DNA of 64,000 nt from Hemicordylus capensis (taxonomy: Eukaryota > Chordata > Lepidosauria > Squamata > Cordylidae): positions 3,100,001-3,164,000 of the forward strand of contig NC_069671.1 of the NCBI RefSeq assembly GCF_027244095.1, written 5' to 3'. The notes beneath the pieces were generated by a model. The model saw only the letters and a program-made list of their open reading frames with translations. It was not told the DNA's origin and searched no databases. The position numbers were made by a program, and so were the translations under genes. Position 1 is the stretch's first letter. Each line of letters opens with the position of its first letter. Positions 32,150-42,556 of the stretch are shown here, piece by piece.

Positions 32150-34150
32150 GCCAGGGTGTGCTGAGCCGGTTCCTGGTCCTGCACGGAGGGGCGTCCAAAG
32201 GGGCCCTTACGGTGAAGGGGTGGGAGTGTGTGACAGACACAGCACAGGGATGGGGAAGGCGACTCGAACTTGTCGTGGATCTGCCGGAGGTTCCCATGAC
32301 GGGGGGCTGTCGAGGAGAAGGCGCCCCCCTTGCCCTGCTGGGCTCCTCCGGGTCTCCATCAGGTTGGAAAGCGGCCAGCCCTCCCTCCGAGAATGCTCCC
32401 CCGACGGGAGGGGAGGCGAGGGGCGGGCTGCTGCTGTGTCCGGCCTGGGGCGAGACGCCGCCCCGCTCTTTAAGAGCCCAGCCAGCCAGCCGGGGGGCAG
32501 CAGCAGCAGCAGCCGCCGTCGGAGAGGGTCGCCTGTTCTCGCCGTCGAGGGTGGCTCAGCCGGCGGCGGACGCCATGGCGCGGCAGCAGCACCAGCAGCC
32601 CGAGTACGCGCCCACGGCGGGGCCGGCCGCCTACTACGACGACTACGAGGCCGGCGGCCCGGCGGGGGCCAACTGGAGCGGCTGGGCGCCGGCCTGCGCG
32701 TGGGGCGAGGAGGAGGGCGGCGGCGGCGGCGGGGCCGAGACGGACTGGGAGGTCTCCTTCTCGCTGCTGCCGGTGCTCTACATGCTGGTCTTCGTGCTGG
32801 GCCTGTCGGGCAACGGGCTGGTGCTGGCCACGGTGTGGCGCGGCGGGCCGCGGGCCAAGCGCCGCGCCTCGGACACCTACATCGGGCACCTGGCGCTGGC
32901 CGACCTGGCCTTCGTGGCCACGCTGCCGCTGTGGGCCGCCTACACGGCGCTGCGCTTCCACTGGCCCTTCGGCGCGGCGCTCTGCAAGCTCAGCAGCTAC
33001 GCCGTGCTGCTCAACATGTTCGCCTCCGCCTTCTGCCTGGCCTGCCTCAGCGTCGAGCGCTACCTGGCCATCGTGCGCGCCCTGCCGCGCTCCTCCGCCG
33101 GCCGCCCGGCCCCGGCCCGCACCCGCGCCTCCACGCGCCTGGCGCTGGCCGCCGTCTGGCTGCTGGCCGGCCTGCTGGCCCTGCCGGCGCTGCTGCTGCG
33201 CGACACGCGGCCGGCGGGCGAGGAGCAGGAGGAGCAGGAGGCGGCCGGGGAGGCGCCGCTGCGCTGCGACATGGACTTCAGCGGGGTGGCGTCGGGCGAG
33301 GCGGAGCAGGCGCGCTGGCTGCTGGCGCTCAGCGTCTCCACCACGGCGCTGGGCTTCGCGCTGCCGCTGCTGCTCATGAGCCTCTGCTACTGCGGCATCG
33401 GGGCCACCCTGCGGCGCCACTTCCGCCGCCACGCGCGCCCCACCCACGAGGAGGGCCGCTGCCAGCGGCGGCGCCTGCTGCGCATCATCGTGGCGCTGGT
33501 GGCGGTCTTCGCCGCCTGCTGGCTGCCGCACCACCTCCTCAAGCTGCTCGACGTGCTGGACTGGGTGGGCGTCGTGCGGCTGCCCTGCGCCGCGCAGGCC
33601 CTGATCCTCCGCCTGCACCCCTACGCCACCTGCCTGGCCTACGTCAACAGCTGCCTCAACCCCTTCCTCTACGCCTTCTTCGACAGCCGCTTCCGCGCCC
33701 GGTGCCTGGGCTGGCGCAAGGCGCTGCTGCTGCGCGGCCAGGCCGGCTCCGTCTCCTCCACCCTCAGCGGGCAGACCCAGAAGTCCGAGGTGCCCTCCCT
33801 GGGCACCAAGGTGTAGTAGCCGCCCGCAGCCCACCCCGACGGCGGCGCACTTGGAGTCCCCTCGCCCGGCGAGCCGCCGAGAAGAGACGCGCGCTGCTTG
33901 GGGGGGGCGACGACGGGGCGGGCGGCGCTCGGCTCGCCAAGTGGCCTGCGGTGGAGCGCGGACTCCGACGTCTTCCGACCGGGCGGCTCTTCCCGGCTCC
34001 CTCCGGGCCAGCGCCTGGACTTCGCCTCCTTCCCGCCCGACGTGCCGGCGAGCCAGCCCCTCTGCTTTCGCTCTCGCATCCCCGATCCGTCGGACAGTCG
34101 CTTTCTGGGGCTCTCTGCCTTTCCCGGACTGGTTTGAGTTCTCTCCGCTC
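32150..34150. promoter_or_regulatory. CpG island spanning the GPCR gene
   Basis: Very GC- and CpG-rich from just after the SINE ending near 32142 to about 34150, in sharp contrast to the flanks. It covers the putative promoter, the whole coding exon and most of the 3' UTR. A TTTAAGAG at 32469-32476 is a possible TATA-like element about 100 bases before the ATG (inference). The edges are estimates by eye. Confidence 0.75.
32575..33816 (+). CDS. APLNR-like: Apelin-receptor-like class A GPCR, single coding exon, complete
   Basis: 413-residue seven-transmembrane receptor read from one exon. The start at 32575 lies in a strong Kozak context (gacgccATGg) and follows directly on a long extracellular N-terminus; the open frame runs further upstream, but that part has no receptor features. 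Visible: N-glycosylation sequon N33-W-S; TM1 with G79-N80; TM2 LALAD (about 106-110); TM3 Cys137 and E161-R162-Y163 in the DRY position; ECL2 Cys231 in RCDMDFSG; TM6 CWLP (315-318); TM7 YVNSCLNPFLYAFFD (356-370). The blocks LPLWAAYTAL, WPFG..LCKLSSY, NMFASAFCL and SCLNPFLYAFFD are typical of apelin receptors. From the family: Gi-coupled plasma-membrane receptor for apelin/ELABELA peptides. Cys41 and Cys338 match the second disulfide of APLNR, and T-D-W (56-58) matches the ligand-contact TDW. Odd: a Glu/Gly run (45-53) splits Cys41 from TDW, ECL2 is Glu/Gln-rich (216-222), and GC content at third positions is extreme. It looks too divergent from mammalian APLNR to be the simple orthologue, so an APLNR2-type paralogue is my inference. 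GPR25 is the main alternative and fits less well. Confidence 0.9.
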   Translation: MARQQHQQPEYAPTAGPAAYYDDYEAGGPAGANWSGWAPACAWGEEEGGGGGGAETDWEVSFSLLPVLYMLVFVLGLSGNGLVLATVWRGGPRAKRRASDTYIGHLALADLAFVATLPLWAAYTALRFHWPFGAALCKLSSYAVLLNMFASAFCLACLSVERYLAIVRALPRSSAGRPAPARTRASTRLALAAVWLLAGLLALPALLLRDTRPAGEEQEEQEAAGEAPLRCDMDFSGVASGEAEQARWLLALSVSTTALGFALPLLLMSLCYCGIGATLRRHFRRHARPTHEEGRCQRRRLLRIIVALVAVFAACWLPHHLLKLLDVLDWVGVVRLPCAAQALILRLHPYATCLAYVNSCLNPFLYAFFDSRFRARCLGWRKALLLRGQAGSVSSTLSGQTQKSEVPSLGTKV

Positions 34151-34240
34151 CGCAACCCTCCTCGGGTTTGGGCAGGTCCCTGCGGCGGGTGTCTCCCTGC
34201 TCCCATGTAATCAATAAACACTGTTTGTTGTTTCCTCAGG
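33817..34240 (+). terminator. 3' UTR and polyadenylation signal of the apelin-receptor-like gene
   Basis: An AATAAA hexamer lies at 34213-34218, followed by a T/G-rich stretch (ctgtttgttgtttcc), the usual downstream element. The 3' UTR would be about 400 bases and is GC-rich until the last 80 bases. Confidence 0.75.
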
Positions 34241-34460
34241 ACGAATTAAGCGAGAGAGAGAGAGAAAGAGTATTTTGTCCAGGAATAGTTTCTTTTTTTC
34301 CGGGGGGAGGGACATGACATTGAATGCGATGTCCTTGGATTGATTAGGAGTTTGGGGACTGAAGGGACTTGGGGGGCACGGTCCCTAGGTGAAGAGGGGA
34401 GGGCTGGACCCGAAGGGGTGTCAAGGAGAGGGATACCGATTCCTTAACCCTTTATTATAA

Positions 34461-34585
34461 CAGGGATCTCCCCATGCTTGGATCCTCAGATGTTGCTGGA
34501 CTACAACTCCCATCATCCCCCATGGTTGGGGATGATAGAAACTGAAGTTCCAACCATCTCTGGGGACACAAGGTTGGTTCTTTAT
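34461..34585. mobile_element. Palindromic MITE, second subfamily
   Basis: Starts CAGGGATCTCCCCATGCTTG. Arms ggactacaactcccatcatc and a diverged return arm. Confidence 0.75.
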
Positions 34586-34811
34586 AGGCTGGGTGGAGGG
34601 GTGACAGATACACAGGATGCTGGAGATATGTGTGTGTTTCCCCCCAGGTCGGTGCTTTGAAATTCAAATCAGGCGCAGGGGATTTGTGCGGTGAGTTAAG
34701 AAACTGCTACCACCAACATGAAAACTATCCAGTCCGGAAAAAAAGACCTGACCACCCTGGCTGTGATGGCCTGCCCCAGATTTGACCAGAACCTAGAATA
34801 AACTTGTTATC

Positions 34812-34955
34812 TAACTCAGACCACTGGGCTCAGTATTCTCTACTCTGACTGGCAGCAGCTCTCTGAAGTTTCAGGCAGGAGCCTCTCCCAGTCCTACCCA
34901 GAGATGCTGCCAGGGATTGAAGCTGAGACCTTCCGCATGCAAGCTTGCAGGTTAC
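34812..34955 (-). mobile_element. Family A SINE tail and middle
   Basis: From ctcagaccactgggctc to ccgcatgcaagcttgcagg. It is an old diverged copy without a head. Confidence 0.65.
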
Positions 34956-34972
34956 ATACCCATCCTCAATAA

Positions 34973-35164
34973 AGTAAAGTTGTGCCCTTGAGTCAGTGCC
35001 TCTCAGGAGCTGGAGGGCCCAGGTTCTTTGAACCCACCCACTCAATTATATCTACACCCCTGTCACTGCTGCCTGATATAGGTGTTTCTCATACCAGTGG
35101 GGATTCGAACCAGCAACCTCTGGCTTGCTAGGCAAGTCATTTCTCCGCTGCGCCATGAGGTGGC
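34973..35164 (-). mobile_element. Family B SINE, internally rearranged
   Basis: The tail (34973-35020) and head (35060-35164) are separated by unrelated sequence. Confidence 0.65.
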
Positions 35165-35329
35165 TAGCTGTCCTCAATACAGGGGGCTTTGCTTGGAGAT
35201 ACTACCAGGGATTGATTGAACCTGAGACTTTCTGAGTCAATAAAAGTGAAGATAGGCCTCTACACGCCCCCCCCTTCTGGATTTGAGAAGGGGTGGGATG
35301 TAGGGAGAAAAGGAGTTTAACTCTTTCCC

Positions 35330-35515
35330 CCTCCTCATTTTCCTGGTCTAAATGGTCTTTTTAAAAATCCATTTATAGTTTTTATGCATCAGATTGTTTA
35401 TATATTTTTAGCTAAATACTTTTAATTCATTTGTATTATGTGTTTTTACTTTTGGAAACCGCCTTGGGGTTGTTTTTAGCGAAAGGTGGTATAGAAATCT
35501 AACAATAAAATAAAT
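35330..35515 (+). mobile_element. L2-type LINE tail
   Basis: T-rich region ending aaaccgccttggggttg and ggtggtatagaaatctaac, then ATAAA repeats. Confidence 0.65.
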
Positions 35516-35569
35516 AAACAACTCCCCCCTAGTTAAAGGGAAGAACAAAGCAAGCCAGGCACGTAATGG

Positions 35570-35868
35570 GGAGCTGGTCTTGTGGTAGCAAGCATGACTT
35601 GTCCTCTTGGCTAAGCAGGGTCTGCCCTGGTTGCATACGAAAGGGAGACTAGAAGTGTGAACCCTGGAAGAGATTCCCCTTTAGGGGATGGAGCCGCTCT
35701 GGGAAGAGCAGAAGGGTCCAAGTTCCCTCCCTGGCAGCATCTCCAAGAGAGGGCTGAGAGAGACTCCTGCCTGCAACCTGGGAGAAGCCGCTGCCAGTCT
35801 GTGAAGACAATACTGAGCTAAATAGACCAATGGTCTGACTCAGTATATGGCAGCTTCCTATGTGCCTA
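35570..35868 (+). mobile_element. Family A SINE, near full length
   Basis: From gggagctggtcttg to cagcttcctatg. Confidence 0.85.
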
Positions 35869-36729
35869 TGGGGACAGCCAGGAAATGATGCAGACACCCC
35901 CCACTTCTTTCCCGGCCCCTGCCCCATCCACTTCCGAGCCCCCTGGGCCTGAATTAAAGCTCTACAAACCAGTGGGCAAGATTCCAACATGGACCTTCTG
36001 TATCAAGCCCGTTTCTGCCAGGAAGCAAATGCCAGTGATAGGATTGGGTGTTGCAAATTGGGGAGGTGGGTCAGTAAGGAGGGCCCCACCCTGTAAGCTT
36101 GTCTTAGCCAGCCCTGAGAATCTCTGGTATTTATTTTACATTTCTATCCCGCGCTCCAAGGAGCCCAGAGTGGGGCCCAGAGTGATGTTGACTGAGCTCC
36201 CTGACTCCGTATATGGCAGCTTCCTATGTTCCTGGGTCCCTACCTCCTTCCTTAGCCTCAGCCTTGCCAAAAGGTGGGAAGTGTCCTGGTCTTCACACAC
36301 AAGAGCGAAAACCCCCTGAGATAAAGCCTCTTTCACACCTCCTCAAAGAGACAGAGGGCCTGGGATGGATGGAGGCAGGCCTGTGCTGGGTGGTACCGGT
36401 GAGCAGCTCTCAGCAAAGAATTTGGGTTCTCTCTGCAGGAGGCTTTGATAGGGTGGGGCTGGAAGCCAGGAGCCAAATTCTTCAAACAGATGTGGAGGAA
36501 AGGAGGGGCACGCTGGTGGTTGTTGTAACACCCTCTTTCTCACACCAAAGATTCAGGATTGAGGATCCCAGATCCTGGGTATCCCTCCCAGCATTCAGAT
36601 TGCTGACGGATGCTTACAATTCATGCACCCAGTGTTTAACTGAAAGTGCCCACTCAGTGCATGAAAAGCTGTGAAAAAGGCAAATCCCCTGCTAGGCTGT
36701 TGAAAATATAACTGCCAAAATTATAATGT
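35869..36729. other. No gene recognised; repeat scraps
   Basis: A CORE-SINE tail scrap at 36128-36185 and a family A tail scrap at 36196-36233; otherwise unassigned. Confidence 0.5.
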
Positions 36730-36827
36730 CATAGGAAGCTGCCATATACTGAGTCAGACCATTGGTCTATCTAGCTCAGTATTGTCTACACAGACCGGAA
36801 GCGGCTTCTCCAAGGTAGCAGCCCTGA
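36730..36827 (-). mobile_element. Family A SINE tail at the 5' edge of a CR1
   Basis: Tail fragment joined directly to the CR1 fragment. A further 38-base forward tail scrap lies at 36196-36233. Confidence 0.7.
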
Positions 36828-37631
36828 GAATCTTCGGTAAGAGAAACTTTGGACTTGTCCTTTTACACATCTGTGGTGCGGCCACATTTGGAGTACTGCG
36901 TACAGTTCTGGTCACTGTGTCTCAAAATGGAACATTGTAGAACTAGGAAAGGTGCAGAAGAGGACAACCAATATGATCTTTCCATATGAGGCAAAGATAT
37001 GACATTTGGGGCTCTTTTAGTGTAGAAAGAAAGGGGAGGTGTGATAGAGGTCTATAAAACTATGCATGGTGTGGAGAAAGTGGATAGGCAGAAATTTTTC
37101 TCCTTCTCACAACACTAGAAAAAGGGGTCACCCCATGAAACTGATTGCCGGGAAATTTAGAATTGACCAAAGGAAGTCCCTTTTCATGCACACAGTACAT
37201 TATTAATCTATGGAATTCTCTGCCATGGGACGTGGTGATGGCCCACCAGCTTGGAAGGCTTCCAGGCCTGCTCAACGTCTCCCCCGCCAGCTGTTTTTAG
37301 ACTACAACTCCCATCATCCCCAACCACAGTGGCCAATCGCCAGGGATGATGGGAGTTGTAGGCCAACTTCTGCAGGAGGGCTGAAGTTGAGCAGGCCTTA
37401 GACAAATTCATGGAGGACAGGGCTACCAGTGGCTACTAGTCTAGCTTGCTATAGGCTCAGATTAGAATGCCTCCAAATAACAGTTTTAGGGGAGCAACAG
37501 CAGGAAAAGGGGGCATTCCTTCATCTCTTGCCTGTGGGCTTCCCAATGACATCTGATGAGCCTCTGTGGAAAATGGAATACTGGACTGGATAGGCCTGGG
37601 GCCTGATCCAGCAGGGCTGTTCTTATGTTCT
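36828..37631 (+). mobile_element. CR1 LINE, 3' end, split by a palindromic MITE
   Basis: The frame start VRPHLEYCVQFW is the end of CR1 ORF2 and is followed by the 3' region (atgcatggtgtggag, gaattctctgccatggga, ctgatccagcagggctg, ttcttatgttct). It is interrupted by a MITE at 37263-37399. Confidence 0.85.
37263..37399. mobile_element. Palindromic MITE inside a CR1
   Basis: CAGGCCTGCTCAACGT to tgaagttgagcaggcct; the CR1 reads on across it (aaggctt ... agacaaattcatgg). Confidence 0.85.
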
Positions 37632-38107
37632 CCATTTACTCTCTGCAACCTGTCCTGCATGGGCTGTAAAGCAAAATCTGTTCTTTTGGTTAAAGAGACA
37701 AAAATGGTGTGCAGAGACAAAATGGTACAAACATGGTTGGTTCACGGGATGTGGGTGGAAATCCCACCCCCACAAATACAGTAGGGCTTTCAGGGGAGGT
37801 GAATGTCACAGAGCCATGAACAAGCTTCTGAATTCTCCAGATTTCTGACTTCTGGCTGCGGCAGGCGAATATGGAACCCACCGTTCTAAAGCAACTCAGC
37901 AAGCTGCAGCATGTGCAAATGGCAATTTAATCTCCAGAAATCTAGGGGGCGAAACCCGAAGACTAGCAACTTACCACAACACACATTCTTAAAAATTATA
38001 TTATAAATATTTTAACTGTTTGCCCAGGCCAGGGGTGGCCTCTCCATTGCTGGAGGTTTTCAGACAGAGACTGAACAGCCATCTTTCAGTCAGACGGGTG
38101 ATGTAAC

Positions 38108-38453
38108 CAGAGATGCACCTAGGTAATTCTGGAGCCTGGACCTAAAGGCCTTTGGAGGCCCCCTTGGCTGGAGGCCCCCCATGCAAGTTAAGCATAATTA
38201 CCTAAAGGCCTTTGGAGCCCACCCCCAAAGGCCTTTAACGTAGTCCCATCCCACATATTTCTTTCTCCACTCCCCCACACCCTCTTATCTCTAAAGCACC
38301 CAGCACAGGTCACAATCACATTCGGCCACCCAACGCAGTGTGGGTCATCAGTAACCACACTACCCAGAACAGACTACAGAGGATCTGGGGGGTCCCAGGA
38401 GGGGTGGAAGCCCTGGACTTTGGCCCCAAAGTCTAGGGGTAAGAGTGCCACTG
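38108..38453. mobile_element. hAT MITE with perfect 8-base target duplication
   Basis: Starts CAGAGATGCACCTAGG and ends gtgccactg. The duplication gatgtaac is at 38100-38107 and 38454-38461. It contains three copies of a ctaaaggcctttgga-like motif and no frame. Confidence 0.9.
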
Positions 38454-38540
38454 GATGTAACACCTGTCGGGGTGCTGTAGCAGTTTCCTGCACTGAGCAG
38501 GGGAGGTTGGACTAGAAAGTCCTCAAAGCTCCCTTCCAAT

Positions 38541-38885
38541 TGCCAGTGTGGTATAGTGGTTAGAGCAGGGCTGCACAAGTCCGGCCTTCCAGCAGATGCT
38601 GGACTACAACTCCCATCATCTATGACTATTGGCCGCTGTGACTGGGGATGATGGAAGCTGTAGTCCAAAAGTAGCTGGAGGGACAAAGTTGTGCAGCTCT
38701 GGATTAGAATGTTGAACTAGGACTGGGGAGACCTGAGTTCAAATCCCCCATTCAGCCATTAAAACTCACTGGGTGACTCTGGGCCAGTCACTTCTCTCTC
38801 CGCCTAACCCACCTCGCAGGGCTGTTGTGAGGATAAACATAATCATGGATACCATTCCAGGCTCCTTGGAAGAAGAAAAATGAAT
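38541..38885 (+). mobile_element. CORE-SINE split by a palindromic MITE
   Basis: The tRNA-like head (38541-38565) and remainder (38702-38885) are continuous across the MITE 38566-38701. Confidence 0.75.
38566..38701. mobile_element. Palindromic MITE inside a CORE-SINE
   Basis: Termini CAGGGCTGCACAA and, in reverse complement, CAGAGCTGCACAA; flanks ggttagag and gattagaa match at 6 of 8. Confidence 0.85.
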
Positions 38886-39050
38886 ATTTAATTTAATTTA
38901 ATTTATTTATATAAAATTCTAAAATTTTGTACCTCCTTTACAAGCCTCCCCCAGCACACATATCCTCCCCTCGCTTTGAAAAGGGCCTTGTACTCTTTTG
39001 CATGCATATCTGGCTACATACAAACAGCTTTGCCCGCCTACCTTCTAACA

Positions 39051-39260
39051 CCTGGGTTCCCAGACTTGGGTCCTCAGATGTTGTTGGACCACAACTCCCA
39101 TCATCCCGCTTTGGTCATTGGGCAAGATTTGCATGTAAAAGAGTACAAGGCCCTTTTCAAAGTGAGGGGAGGATCTGGGTGCTGGGGGAGGCTTGTAAAG
39201 GAGGCACAACATTTTAGTTGTAGTCCAATAACATCTGGGGACCCAAGTTTGGATACCCTG
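39051..39260. mobile_element. Palindromic MITE carrying a captured inverted copy of flanking DNA
   Basis: Ends as in the second subfamily (cagacttgggtcctcag; ggggacccaagtttgg). In place of the usual centre lies 39123-39216, a reverse-complement near-copy of 38921-39014. Confidence 0.8.
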
Positions 39261-39879
39261 CCTTTAATGGAAATCAGAGTGTTTAAGGGAGAAAGAAATC
39301 TGTAACGACAGGCTTCCTGCTTGCCTATACAATCTCAGTCCTGTGCTCCTTGATTCTTGGGACCCTAAACACATTGCTGTGTCAAACATCTGTCTGGCTC
39401 GCTTGTATAGCTCAGCCGGCCCGACAGAGCAATTGCAGACACATTTTCCAGACCCAGCTTTTGCTGTTCTCCGGGGCTAGAGGTGACGAGATAACATCTC
39501 TATGTCCTGATAGATAGGTGGGCATGCGTGTGTGAAAGGAGGGTGGGGTGGGTTGTGAGTGACCGACTCTGTTTTGCCTTTGATGGCATTCTCACCATTT
39601 CCCTGGGAACAGAAATCCAGCGCAGGGGTCTGTCTGCAGTTCTCTGGCCTGGCTTCCTCTTGTTTTTCAGGGCGTACGTGCCATATGGTCTTTTCCAGGC
39701 GATGCTCTCCGACATGTCAGATATACACAACTCAGATGCCCACCTATGGGGGTGATAAGAATCCATCAATCATCACCATCATCATCATCGAGCTTTACAG
39801 AGTTAAAAAGTGTGTGTTGGGGCGGGGGAGAAAAGACAACCCCCCCTGCACTTTTTCATTTGAAATTTCAGTGGGGGAA

Positions 39880-40092
39880 GGAAGAACAATTTCCCCCAAA
39901 CCCTTGAAAACCCATCTTTTCGCCCAAGCTTTCTCAGCTTCCTAAATTTTTAGGTTTAAATTGCTGGTTTATTTTTAAATTGTTAAATTGTTTTTAGTGT
40001 TTGTATATGTTTTTAAATTGTTTTATGCTATTGTTAACCGCCCAGAGATGCAAGTTTGGGGCGGTGCACAAATCTGATAAATAAATAAAGAG
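39880..40092 (+). mobile_element. L2 LINE 3' end
   Basis: cttgaaaacccatcttttc then a T-rich region to accgcccagagatgcaag and tctgataaataaataaa. Confidence 0.7.
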
Positions 40093-40164
40093 AACGGGGA
40101 GAGAGGGAAAGGGAGAGTCCAACATCTCAAGGAATGGAGATGATATGGGCAAATCTCAGAAGCT

Positions 40165-40300
40165 GGGCTTCTCAGCCTCGAGACCCCAGATGCTGTTGGA
40201 CTACAACTCCCATCATCCCCAGCCACAATGGCTATCTAGGAACCCTGCAACTCCCATCATCCCCAGCCACAATGGCTATCTAGGAACCCTGCATAAGCAA
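40165..40300. mobile_element. Palindromic MITE half with a tandem duplication
   Basis: Left arm only (gttggactacaactcccatc). 44 bases at 40204-40247 are repeated exactly at 40248-40291. Confidence 0.8.
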
Positions 40301-40357
40301 ATTATACCTTGTGTGTAAAGGATGCTGTCTTTTGATGTCTCCTAAAGGTACATAAAG

Positions 40358-40574
40358 CCACCTAATGGTGCAGCGGGAAAATGCTTGGCTAGCAAGCAGA
40401 AGGTTGCCGGTTCGAATCCCCGCTGCTACTATATTGGGCAGCAGTGATATAGGAAGATGCTGAAAGGCATCATCTCATACTGTACTGGAGGAGGCCATGG
40501 AAAACCCCTCCTGTATTCTACCAAAAGAAAAACACAGGGCTCTGTGGGTGCCAGGAGTTGAAATCGATTTGACA
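40358..40574 (+). mobile_element. Family B SINE, full length
   Basis: Forward copy with a clear B box (GGTTCGAATCC). It abuts a reverse CR1 fragment. Confidence 0.8.
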
Positions 40575-40577
40575 TAA

Positions 40578-40946
40578 GGACGACCCTGCTGTATCAGGCC
40601 CAAGGCCAATCTGGTCCAGCATCCTGTTTCACACATTGGCCCACCAGATACCTCCGAGAAGCCTACAGGTAGGGGGTGAGGGCTTGCCCCCTCTCCTGCC
40701 ATTGCTCCCCTGTAACGGATTCAGAGGCATCTTGCCAGTGAGTCTGGCGGCAGCCTCTAGCCATCAAGACAAGTAGCCCTTTATAGCCTTGTCCTCCATG
40801 ACTTTGTCTAAGCCCCTTTTTAAAGTCATCCAAGCAAGTGGCCACCACCACATCCTGTGGCAGAGAATTCCATAGAATTCCACATTATGGAATTCTCTGT
40901 CACATAGTGTTAATTATGCACTATGTGAAAAAGTACTTCCTTCCTG
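40578..40946 (-). mobile_element. CR1 LINE, 3' end, reverse
   Basis: Reverse copy of the CR1 3' region: caggcccaaggccaatc, cctccatgactttgtc, tccaagcaagtggcc. Flanked on both sides by family B SINEs. Confidence 0.85.
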
Positions 40947-40947
40947 A

Positions 40948-41202
40948 AGTAAAGTTGTGCTGTCGAGTTGGTGTCGACTCGTGGTGCCCACAGAGCCCTG
41001 TGGTTGTCTTTAGTAGAATACAGGAGGGGGTGACCATTGCCTCCTCCCGCGCAGGATGAGAGGATGCCTTTCGGCATCTTCCTATATCGCTGCTGCCCGA
41101 TATAGGTGTTTCCGATAGTCTGGGAAACAGACCAGCGGGGATTTGAACCAGCAACCTCTGGCTTGCTAGTCAAGTTATTTCGCCGCTGCGCCATTAGGTG
41201 GT
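40948..41202 (-). mobile_element. Family B SINE, full length
   Basis: Reverse copy at the other side of the same CR1 fragment. Confidence 0.8.
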
Positions 41203-41216
41203 CTTTACTCATGAGT

Positions 41217-41430
41217 AAAAGTAAAATGTGCCATCAAGTCATTCCCCCGCTGTGCCATTAGGTGGTCTTTACCTAAAAAGGTAAAATGTGCCATCAAGTT
41301 GGTGTCGACTTCTGGCGACCACAGAAAAGCCCTGTGGTTGTCTTTGGTAGAATACAGGAGGGGTTGACCATTGCCATCTCCCACGCAGTATGAGACGATG
41401 CCTTTCAGCATCTTCCTATATGCTCCTACT
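41217..41430 (-). mobile_element. Family B SINE, two fragments
   Basis: A short tail-to-head deletion copy (41217-41275) is followed by a tail and middle fragment (41277-41430). Confidence 0.7.
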
Positions 41431-41942
41431 CCATTTAACTGGTTCACCCAGTATCTCAGTGTATTATGAAAGAGGGAGGCAAACATTTTGCCTGCTTTGC
41501 AGCCTTCTGCACAACATCTGTAATCTTTTTGACAACCCTCCTTCTGGTCTCCCCCCCACTCAGCTCCTGCAGCAAGGGAAGCAACGTCTTCCTGCATCTT
41601 GAGTGTTTACTTTACCCTCTCCTGTCCACTGTTGGTTTTACTCCACAAGGAGGTCTCCGAGAGGTTAATTCGAACCATTGATCTTCGACTCTCTCCCCTG
41701 AGTGCCTCTCAAGCTCCTATTAACACCTTGGCTACCTGAGATCAAAGATCTTTCTCTTTCTCACTGCACTGCAAGCCCTCCCACCCTCTTCATGTTTCCG
41801 GCCTCTTCCCCCAAACACCACCCATGCACTGTCCTTCTGCTCTCCAGTTCTGTCTTTAAAAAAACACCACCACCATTCAGTTCTGTAAGCCATCAAACTC
41901 CACCAGCACTACAACTTCTAGCCGGGTAGCCTTGTTGGTGGC
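41431..41942. other. No gene recognised
   Basis: Pyrimidine-rich, unassigned. Confidence 0.5.
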
Positions 41943-42215
41943 AACAACAACAACAACAACAACAACATTTGTATGCTGCTTTTCAACAAAAGTTTCCAAA
42001 GCGGTTTACATGGATAAGTAATAAATAAACAGAATGGCTCCCTGTCCCCAAAGGGCTCATAATCTAAAAAGAAAGACAAGAGAGACACCAGCAACAGACA
42101 CTGGAGGAATGTTGTGCTGGGGGTGGATAGGGCCAGTTACTCTCCTCCTGCTAAATAAAAGAGAATCACCACATTAAAAAGGTGACTCTCTGACCCAGTG
42201 AGCAGGGGTTAACTT
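41943..42215 (-). mobile_element. L2-tailed repeat (family D)
   Basis: Reverse copy after a (CAA)n run at 41943-41967. Confidence 0.7.
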
Positions 42216-42253
42216 GCAAGGAGAGCAAGGAGGGATTTGAGGGGGTGCCCCTA

Positions 42254-42556
42254 AACGCTGGTCTTGAGGCAGCAAGAATTACTTGCCCCCTTAGCTAAGC
42301 AGGGTCAGCCCTGGTTGCATTTGAATGGGAGACTTGATGTGTGAGCACTATAAGATATTCCCCTCAGGGGATGGAGCCACTTTGAGAAGAGCATCTAGGT
42401 TCCACGTTCCCTCCCTGGCAGTATCTCCAAGAGAGGGCTGAGAGAGACTCCTGCCTGCAACCTTGGAGAAGCTGCTGCCAGTCTGTGTCGGCAATACTGA
42501 GTTAGAGGGACCAAGGGTCGGACTCAGTAGGCGGCAGCCACCTAGCTTCCTATCTT
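42254..42556 (+). mobile_element. Family A SINE
   Basis: Forward copy from gctggtcttgaggc to the diverged tail cggcagccacctagcttcct. Confidence 0.75.

Noticed and set aside
32110-32574. Upstream extension of the receptor frame
   Set aside because: It begins inside a SINE, lacks a signal peptide or family similarity, and the ATG at 32575 has a strong Kozak context.
32220-34221. 665-codon forward and 583-codon reverse open frames overlapping the GPCR
   Set aside because: They are shadows produced by GC-rich, stop-poor sequence. Their residues are Arg/Ala/Gly/Gln repeats, while the receptor frame has all class A motifs.
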